Assembly: GCF_017255185.1 (NCBI RefSeq)
Contig: NZ_JAFKCZ010000001.1
Coordinates: 496,001 to 560,000, forward strand
Direction of reading: 5' to 3'
DNA length: 64,000 nucleotides
DNA from: Parahaliea mediterranea
GTDB lineage: Bacteria > Pseudomonadota > Gammaproteobacteria > Pseudomonadales > Halieaceae
The notes beneath the pieces were generated by a model. The model had not been told where the DNA came from and made no database searches. It worked only from the letters and a program-made list of their open reading frames with translations. The first letter of the stretch is position 1; the number at the start of each line of letters is the position of its first letter. The position numbers and the translations under genes are program-made. Shown here piece after piece: positions 58,757 to 64,000 of this stretch.

Positions 58757-59398
58757 TCAGACCGCCGCCACCGACGCCGCCAGCAACATCTGCGAGCCGA
58801 AATACAGCGGCGTGCCCCACAGCCCGTTGCGCGGTTCGGGGTGCACAAACTGTTGCCGGGCCACCGCCAGGTCGGACAGGGCGAAACCGAAGGCGCCGGG
58901 GATGATCCACCACGCCGCGGGGTGACCCGCGCTCAGGCAGGCGCAGAGCAACATGGCGGAGATGATCAGGATGTACAGCGCCACCGGAAACTGCATGTGT
59001 CTCGCCACGTGCGGCGCCAGCCAGCGGCCGGTGCCGGCCAGTAGCGCCAGCACCGGCAGGGCGCCGGCGGCCAGGGCCGCGTAATTGTCGCCGAGTTGGG
59101 CGAAGGCCACGCCGTAGGCCAGGTGGCCGCACAGGAAGGCCGCCAGCCCGGCGATAAAGCTCCCTTCCCGGTCCGGCATCAGCAGCAGGTCGCCAAGCGC
59201 GCAGCAGCACAGCCCCAGCAGCACCCAGCGGCCGTATGCCGACTGGCCCGCGTCGAGCTGCCAGGCGAGCCACAGGAAGGCCAGCGCCGCCAGGGGCTTG
59301 AACAGGTAGCGGCCGGGGCGCCAGCGGCGGTAGTCGCTGGCGACCAGGGCGCTGACCGCCAGTGCGGAAAGCAGGGTCGGCAGGGTAAATTCAGGCAT
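58757..59398 (-). CDS. YhhN/TMEM86 family membrane protein
   Basis: A 213-residue integral membrane protein with about seven or eight helices. It matches the YhhN family, whose animal member TMEM86B is a lysoplasmalogenase; the conserved acidic residues appear in ALGDLLLMPD and GAFGFALSDLAVA. Activity in bacteria is not well established, and a role in lysolipid turnover is only suggested. It overlaps the end of panE by eight bases on the same strand and is probably cotranscribed with it. Confidence 0.85.
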   Translation of the reverse strand: MPEFTLPTLLSALAVSALVASDYRRWRPGRYLFKPLAALAFLWLAWQLDAGQSAYGRWVLLGLCCCALGDLLLMPDREGSFIAGLAAFLCGHLAYGVAFAQLGDNYAALAAGALPVLALLAGTGRWLAPHVARHMQFPVALYILIISAMLLCACLSAGHPAAWWIIPGAFGFALSDLAVARQQFVHPEPRNGLWGTPLYFGSQMLLAASVAAV

Positions 59399-60296
59399 CG
59401 GCGGAGGGCTCCTGGGCGGTTATTTTGTCCATCAGTTCGCGATTGCGCGGGGCGTCGAGGCCGTGGGCCGTGGCGGTGGCCAGCAGGTGGCCGGTGATGT
59501 AATCGATCTCGGTGCGGCGGCCGGCGCGGACATCCTGCAGCATGGAGGACTGATTGTCGGCGGTGCCCGCGATCACCGCGAACACCGCCGCTTCCAGGTC
59601 CGTCACCGCGGACGCCTGTCCGGCGGCAATGCCAATGCGCTCGATTTCCGCGCACAGCGCGCGGACCTGCGCCGCCAGGCCGGGGTCCGCGCCCAGTTGG
59701 CCATTGGCGCAGCCGTGCAGGGCTGTCAGCGGGTTGATTGCGCAGTTGATGGCGAGTTTGCGCCACAGGGCCTGCTCGATCGCCATGTCCCAGTGGCAGT
59801 CGGGAACCGCCGCCCGCCAGTTGGCGAACCACGCCGGCGCGCCAGCGCCTCCCGGCAGGCCAATGCGGGTTGCCCCGCGCCCCGCGTGGCGTACCCGCCA
59901 GCGCGCCTCCCGGTACGCGCCCTCGGTGGTGGTGCCCAGGGTGGGTGCGAGGCCCGGGACCCGCGCGCGGACTTCGCGCTCGAAGCCGATACCGTTGGCC
60001 ATCAGCAGCACCACGGTGTCCGGGCGCAGGCGGTGCGCCACGGAAGCCACCGCCGGGGCGACATCGTAGGCCTTGGTGGTGACCAGCAGGTGGCTGATGG
60101 GGCCGTCCGAGCCGGCTGTCTCCCAGGGCAGCTGGTAGCGATGGCCGCCGCCGAGTCCGTCCACTACCAGGGTAATATCCCCCGGTTCGGCTGGCTGGCG
60201 GGGGAGCAGGGTGAGGGGAATCCGTTGCCGGGCCAGGTAGCTCGCGAACAGGCAGCCCATGGCCCCGGTACCGAGGATGTGCCAGTGTGCCGGCAA
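59391..60296 (-). CDS. panE: 2-dehydropantoate 2-reductase (ketopantoate reductase)
   Basis: PanE reduces ketopantoate to pantoate with NADPH in the pantothenate pathway, linking to coaE elsewhere in the window. The 301-residue protein starts with the Rossmann loop WHILGTGAMGCLFASYLAR, followed by HLLVTTKAYDV and LLMANGIGFE. The C-domain includes LWRKLAINCAINPLTALHGCANGQL with the catalytic Lys, and SSMLQDVRAGRRTEIDYITG. Family members with other 2-oxoacid substrates exist, but the key motifs agree with PanE. Confidence 0.93.
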   Translation of the reverse strand: MPAHWHILGTGAMGCLFASYLARQRIPLTLLPRQPAEPGDITLVVDGLGGGHRYQLPWETAGSDGPISHLLVTTKAYDVAPAVASVAHRLRPDTVVLLMANGIGFEREVRARVPGLAPTLGTTTEGAYREARWRVRHAGRGATRIGLPGGAGAPAWFANWRAAVPDCHWDMAIEQALWRKLAINCAINPLTALHGCANGQLGADPGLAAQVRALCAEIERIGIAAGQASAVTDLEAAVFAVIAGTADNQSSMLQDVRAGRRTEIDYITGHLLATATAHGLDAPRNRELMDKITAQEPSADA

Positions 60297-60394
60297 GATC
60301 AGCTCGCGGCGCCGTATCGATCGGGGGGGATTGTAAATGGCCGGCGGCGCATTACCATGGGCTCCTCGTTCAGCAGCGGTCGGGGTATCGCACT

Positions 60395-60877
60395 ATGCCA
60401 TCATTCGACGTGGTATCGGAAGTGGATTTGCACCAGCTCACCAACGCGGTGGACCAGGCGCAGCGGGTGGTTGCCAACCGCTTTGATTTCAAGGGCGTGG
60501 ACGCGTCCTTCGAGCGCGAGGAGCGCACGGTGGTGATCAGGGCCGAGGCGGAGTTCCAGGTCACGCAGATGGAGGACATATTGCGCGGCGCCCTGATCAA
60601 GTGCGAGATCGATCCCGCGGCCATGGACTGCGGCGAGCCCACCGCATCCGGCAAGCAGGTGCGTGAAACCGTGACCCTGCGCCATGGCCTGGACAGCGAC
60701 CAGTGCAGGACCCTGGTGAAGAAAATCAAGGAGGCCAAGCTGAAGGTGCAGGCCCAGGTCCAGGGCGACCAGGTGCGGGTGACAGGCAAGAAGCGCGACG
60801 ACCTGCAACAGGTGATCGCGCTACTGCGCGAGGCGGAATTCGAGCAGCCGCTGCAATTCACCAATTTCCGCGATTGA
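60395..60877 (+). CDS. YajQ-family nucleotide-binding protein
   Basis: YajQ proteins have two ferredoxin-like domains, bind nucleotides, and in Xanthomonas and Pseudomonas respond to cyclic di-GMP. The 160-residue product starts MPSFDVVSEVDLHQLTNAVDQ and contains RFDFKGVDASFE and VRVTGKKRDDLQQVIALLRE, all diagnostic. ATG at 60395 was chosen for the family N terminus. The last 20 bases overlap the end of the ThiK-like gene on the opposite strand, a tail-to-tail overlap. Confidence 0.95.
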   Translation: MPSFDVVSEVDLHQLTNAVDQAQRVVANRFDFKGVDASFEREERTVVIRAEAEFQVTQMEDILRGALIKCEIDPAAMDCGEPTASGKQVRETVTLRHGLDSDQCRTLVKKIKEAKLKVQAQVQGDQVRVTGKKRDDLQQVIALLREAEFEQPLQFTNFRD

Positions 60878-61754
60878 CCAATTCCCTCGCCGCGCTGTCC
60901 AGCGCCGCCAGCCGGTGCGGCCAGTCGGTGGCCTGGGGTGAAACGCTGGCGAACCACAGCAGCTCCAGATAGCGGTACAGCAGGCCGAAATGGGCCAGAT
61001 AGAGGTAGTCGATTTCTCCCGGAGGCCGCTGCAGATAGGCTTCCAGCAGGGCCGCGGTGTCGTCGTCGTCCAGGTCGTCGCCGCTGCACACCACCGCCAG
61101 GTCGAACCAGCGGCTGCCCATCGCGCAGTACTCCCAGTCCAGTGACCACAGGTGCCCGCCGCTGTACAGCCGGTTGGCGGCGAGCAGGTCGTTGTGGCAC
61201 AGCACCTGGCGGTCGGTGCCGTCACGCAGCCATTGAAGTACCCGGTTGATCGGCCCCTCGAAGGGTGAAAGCTCCGCCAGGTGGCGCGGCGCCACCTGCT
61301 CGCAGCGGCGCTGGTAATGGGCGATGCGCTCGCCGAGGTCCAGCCGGAAATGCACCCCGGGCAGGGCGTGAATGCCGCGCAGGAGGTGGGCGGTGTCCGC
61401 GGGGCATTGTCGTTGCCGCGCATCGGGGGGCAGGTAGGCGCACACCAGGACGCCCAGGTCGGGATTGAAGTAGCAGGGCCGCGGCGCCAGGCGCTGTCCG
61501 TGGGCTCGCTTCAGGGCGCGCCATTCGGCCTGGCGACTGATGCCGTGATGGTCTGTGTCGACCCCGTCCAGGCGCACCACGAAGGCGCGCCCGTCGGGCG
61601 CCGTCACCTGCACGCTGTGATTGCTGTGCCCGGGCCCGAGTACGGCGGTGATGGCCGGTTTGCCGGACAGCGCGACACCGCAGTCCCAGTGCGACCACTG
61701 GCCCAGGGCCTGTTCCAGCCTCAGCTGGTGGCGCTGCGGTAGTGTTGCAACCAT
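60858..61754 (-). CDS. thiK: Aminoglycoside/choline-kinase-fold phosphotransferase, probable thiamine kinase
   Basis: A 298-residue APH-fold kinase. The Brenner motif reads LCHNDLLAANRLY (catalytic Asp, Asn), and the metal-binding segment is LWSLDWEYCAMGSRWFDLAVV. The overall pattern resembles E. coli ThiK (YcfN), which phosphorylates thiamine to thiamine phosphate. Context supports this: the gene follows, with a 34-base overlap, a PnuC/PnuT transporter, a thiamine-binding protein and a TonB receptor. By sequence alone a choline-type kinase is possible. ATG at 61754 (MVATLPQRHQ) is used; upstream codons in the frame belong to the transporter gene. Confidence 0.78.
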   Translation of the reverse strand: MVATLPQRHQLRLEQALGQWSHWDCGVALSGKPAITAVLGPGHSNHSVQVTAPDGRAFVVRLDGVDTDHHGISRQAEWRALKRAHGQRLAPRPCYFNPDLGVLVCAYLPPDARQRQCPADTAHLLRGIHALPGVHFRLDLGERIAHYQRRCEQVAPRHLAELSPFEGPINRVLQWLRDGTDRQVLCHNDLLAANRLYSGGHLWSLDWEYCAMGSRWFDLAVVCSGDDLDDDDTAALLEAYLQRPPGEIDYLYLAHFGLLYRYLELLWFASVSPQATDWPHRLAALDSAARELVNRGNW

Positions 61755-62332
61755 TGCCAGAATCCGGCCACCACGATGACCAGGTACACCGCGAACAACA
61801 GGGAAAACAGGTACAGCTCGCGGTCGATATACAGGTAGATGGACGCGCCGTCGATCACCAGCCAGTACAGCCAGTTCTCCAGCACCTTGCGCGCCACCAT
61901 CCAGGTGGTGAGGATCGCGCCCCAGGTGGTGAACGAGTCCAGGTAGGGCATGGCGGCGTCGGTGTAACGCGCCAGCAGGGCGCCGCTGAGCGCCGATGCC
62001 GCCAGCACGGCGCCAATGGCGACGCCGTGCTGGCCCGGAGTCCAGCGCGAGATGGGCCGCTGGCCCGCCTCGTCGCCGGCGCCGTCGGCGTGTTGCCACT
62101 GCCACCAGCCGTAGACCGCCATGGCCAGGTAATACACCTGCAGGGCGGACTCCATCACCAGCCCCACCTGCCAGAACAGGTAGAGCGAGATGGCGGTGCC
62201 GGTGAACGCCGCGTACCAGCACCACAGGCTCTCCCGCACCGCCAGCAACAGGTAGGCGATACCCAGCGCCACGGCGATCAGTTCCCACACCGACATGGCC
62301 GCCAGGGCGGCGGCCAGGGTTTCCAGCGTCAT
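61721..62332 (-). CDS. pnuT: PnuC-family vitamin transporter, probably PnuT (thiamine)
   Basis: A 203-residue membrane protein with about seven helices of the PnuC/SWEET-like fold. Family features are SLWCWYAAFTGTAISLYLFW, YYLAMAVYGWWQW and the substrate-site helix NWLYWLVIDGASIYLYI. PnuC takes up nicotinamide riboside; PnuT is the thiamine-specific branch and works by facilitated diffusion coupled to intracellular phosphorylation. The adjacent ThiK-like kinase would trap the substrate. Choice of thiamine over nicotinamide riboside rests on context. Confidence 0.85.
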   Translation of the reverse strand: MTLETLAAALAAMSVWELIAVALGIAYLLLAVRESLWCWYAAFTGTAISLYLFWQVGLVMESALQVYYLAMAVYGWWQWQHADGAGDEAGQRPISRWTPGQHGVAIGAVLAASALSGALLARYTDAAMPYLDSFTTWGAILTTWMVARKVLENWLYWLVIDGASIYLYIDRELYLFSLLFAVYLVIVVAGFWQWLQHYRSATS

Positions 62333-62583
62333 CAGCGGATGTCCAGCTCTCCGGGGATGAATTTACACACCAGGATCTGTTTGCCGTGGCGCTCGTGGCT
62401 GGCCTTGAGTTCCTGGCGCACGATGGCGAACACCCGGTCGAAGTCGCCGCACACCTGGGTGCTCATGGCGTTGGTCACGATTTTCAGGTCGCCGTGCTGG
62501 TGCAGCGCGTCGATGAAATCGCGAATGACCGGGATGTACTCCTCCTGCAGCGGGTACAGGCTGAATTCTGCGGTGAGTTGCAT
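62332..62583 (-). CDS. Small thiamine-binding (YkoF/MTH1187-type) protein
   Basis: An 83-residue ferredoxin-like single-domain protein of the Thiamine_BP/YkoF group: LTAEFSLYPLQEEYIPVIRDFIDAL at the N terminus and LKIVTNAMSTQVCGDFDRVFAIV with the typical post-strand turn. Members bind thiamine or its pyrimidine moiety. The start is ATG at 62583, giving the MQLTAEFSLYP family N terminus, preceded by an AAGGAGG Shine-Dalgarno. The stop shares one base with the pnuT-like start. It is the second gene of the operon after the TonB receptor. Confidence 0.85.
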   Translation of the reverse strand: MQLTAEFSLYPLQEEYIPVIRDFIDALHQHGDLKIVTNAMSTQVCGDFDRVFAIVRQELKASHERHGKQILVCKFIPGELDIR

Positions 62584-62615
62584 GCTGCCTCCTTGTGGGC
62601 TAGCTAAGTGTTGGC

Positions 62616-64000
62616 TCAGAACGAATAGCGCGCGCTGACCCCAAAGGTCCGCGGGTCGCCGTACTGGTAATAGGGCTCGGTCACCCAGCCCTTGCGCGGG
62701 TCGTTGCCGAAGCTGCCGAAGCCGCGCACGTAGTAGTCCTCGTCGGTCAGGTTGCGACCCCACAGGGCCACCTCCCAGCGATCGCTAGCATACCCCACGC
62801 GCATGTGTAGCAGGTCGAAGGCGGGGGCCTTGAGGTCGTGGCGGTCGGAGAAGTAGAACGCGTCCTTGCCCTCCAGGTCGAGGCGGGCGTAGAAATTGCC
62901 GCCAAAACTGTAGCGGCCGCCCACGGCGTACTGGTAGCCCGGCGCGTGGGCCTGGTCGCGGCCGGAGAGGTCGCGATCGGAAAGGTCGTCGCCGGTGGCG
63001 GGTATGATGTAGTCCTCGAACTCGGTCTCCAGTAAACCCAGGTGGGCGTAGAGGCTGAGGGCCTCGGTGGCCAGCCAGTCCAGCTCCAGCTCCAGGCCGT
63101 AGTTGTTGCCGCCCGCGGCGTTGTTGGTGTGGTCGATGAAATCGGTGCTGTTGTTGTCGCGCGGAATTACCAGGGAACCCTTCACCTGCTGGTCCTCGCG
63201 GTCCATGTAGAACAGCGCCAGGCGCGCGCGCAGGCGGTTGTCGAGCAAGCTGCCCTTGAAGCCGGCCTCGTAATTGAGCAGGGACTCCTCGTCGTAGGTT
63301 TGCACCGAGCGCAGCTGGTCGAGCACCGCGGGGTCGTCGTAGGCCGCCATGCTGGAGAGGATGCCGGCGTTGACACCGTTGGCGCGGTAGCCCCGGGAGA
63401 CGCCGGCGTAGAGCATCTGCTCGTCCGTCAGCTGGTATTCCAGGGTGAGGCGCCCGCCCCACAGGTCCTTGTCCGGGTCGCTGGCCACGGCGTTGCTGTC
63501 GCTGTAGTCGGTCTGGCGCTGTTCCAGGCGCAGGCCGCTCAGCAGGGTCAGCCGATCCGTCAGGCGGGTATCCAGTTGCCCGAACACCGCCAGGGTATCG
63601 GTGTCGTAGCGGCTGTGGAAGTCACTGGCGAGGTAGGTGTACTGGCGCTCCAGGTCCTCCCGGTTGCCGAGGTAGTACAGTCCCGCGACCCAGTCGCCGC
63701 GGCCGCCGAACAGCCGCGATTGCTCGGTGGACAGCAGGCGCAACTCGGCGCTGTAGCTGTCGCGATCGCGCAGGAAGCGGTCGAAGGAGGAGTACTCGCC
63801 CTGGTCCGGCGCGTAGCCGACGTAGGTCCAGTCCTCGTCGTAGCTGTACTCGCTGTCGGAGGTGGCCCAGGTCAGCGCGCTTTCCAGGTCCACCGCGCCC
63901 AGCGCGGTGCGCCAGTCCAGGGCCAGGGCGCTGGATTCCTGGCGGTCGCGGCCCGGCTGGTCGGAGAGGGTGTGGCGGGTGTTGTTCAGGGAGAAGGCGT
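62616..64000 (-). CDS. TonB-dependent outer-membrane receptor (C-terminal part)
   Basis: The frame is open to the right edge, so the signal peptide and plug are outside the window. The visible 461 residues are beta-barrel strands with alternating hydrophobic residues and long polar loops, ending in the typical TonB-receptor closing segments (WGRNLTDEDYYVRGFGSFGN and FGVSARYSF with terminal Phe). It is the first known gene of an operon with a thiamine-binding protein, a PnuC/PnuT transporter and a ThiK-like kinase, so thiamine or a precursor is the likely ligand. By sequence alone it resembles general siderophore/vitamin receptors. Confidence 0.9.
   Translation of the reverse strand, partial: AFSLNNTRHTLSDQPGRDRQESSALALDWRTALGAVDLESALTWATSDSEYSYDEDWTYVGYAPDQGEYSSFDRFLRDRDSYSAELRLLSTEQSRLFGGRGDWVAGLYYLGNREDLERQYTYLASDFHSRYDTDTLAVFGQLDTRLTDRLTLLSGLRLEQRQTDYSDSNAVASDPDKDLWGGRLTLEYQLTDEQMLYAGVSRGYRANGVNAGILSSMAAYDDPAVLDQLRSVQTYDEESLLNYEAGFKGSLLDNRLRARLALFYMDREDQQVKGSLVIPRDNNSTDFIDHTNNAAGGNNYGLELELDWLATEALSLYAHLGLLETEFEDYIIPATGDDLSDRDLSGRDQAHAPGYQYAVGGRYSFGGNFYARLDLEGKDAFYFSDRHDLKAPAFDLLHMRVGYASDRWEVALWGRNLTDEDYYVRGFGSFGNDPRKGWVTEPYYQYGDPRTFGVSARYSF

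Noticed and set aside
60858-62288. 476-residue version of the ThiK-like protein
   Set aside because: The first 178 codons are the pnuT-like gene read in another frame; the family N terminus begins at 61754.

Overview
The window is a chromosomal stretch of a high-GC gammaproteobacterium. The gene order (rsmI–rnpB–mraZ…ftsZ–lpxC–secA, sspAB after petABC, pilBCD beside coaE) resembles pseudomonads and marine Cellvibrionales/Halieaceae. A meso-DAP type MurE, LpxC and LpoA show a Gram-negative diderm. The family-level placement is an inference from gene order and style, not from a marker comparison.

Layout. 0–2.4 kb: end of the Rieske protein gene, then cytochrome b and c1 fused in one frame. 2.4–8 kb: sspA-sspB; on the other strand lpoA-yraN-diaA-dolP; rsmI. 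8.0–8.4 kb: RNase P RNA with its promoter. 8.7–26.7 kb: a complete division and cell-wall (dcw) cluster from mraZ to lpxC, almost all with overlapping start and stop codons, led by a sigma-70-like promoter and four MraZ boxes at exact 10-base spacing. 26.7–32.6 kb: a very long perfect hairpin, an M23 peptidase, secA, a tandem array of a palindromic REP-like repeat, argJ and a mutT-like gene. 32.7–43.7 kb: a SnoaL-like protein, coaE, pilD-pilC-pilB, and divergently pilA behind a sigma-54 promoter, followed by two paralogous GT-C-like membrane proteins and a family 2 glycosyltransferase with visibly more A+T than the surroundings. 43.7–50.7 kb: lrp/ald, malate synthase G, an ABC-F ATPase and a LysR regulator. 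50.8–58.7 kb: a DmdC-like acyl-CoA dehydrogenase, rraA, nadC, ampD-ampE, and a coupled pair of an FHA/sigma-54 activator and a transmembrane Ser/Thr kinase. 58.8–64 kb: yhhN, panE, yajQ and a probable thiamine salvage operon (TonB receptor, thiamine-binding protein, PnuC/PnuT transporter, ThiK-like kinase).

How it fits together. Most of the window is housekeeping: respiration, septation and peptidoglycan supply, secretion, NAD and CoA synthesis. The accessory interest lies in (i) the pilA-linked trio, which reads as a pilin or surface-protein glycosylation module in which the GT2 enzyme would charge a polyprenyl phosphate and two duplicated, diverged GT-C proteins would use it; (ii) the FHA-activator/kinase pair, a self-contained phospho-signalling switch acting through sigma-54; (iii) the vitamin B1 uptake operon; and (iv) two unrelated families of palindromic repeats. 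I saw no insertion sequence, prophage, CRISPR array or tRNA gene.
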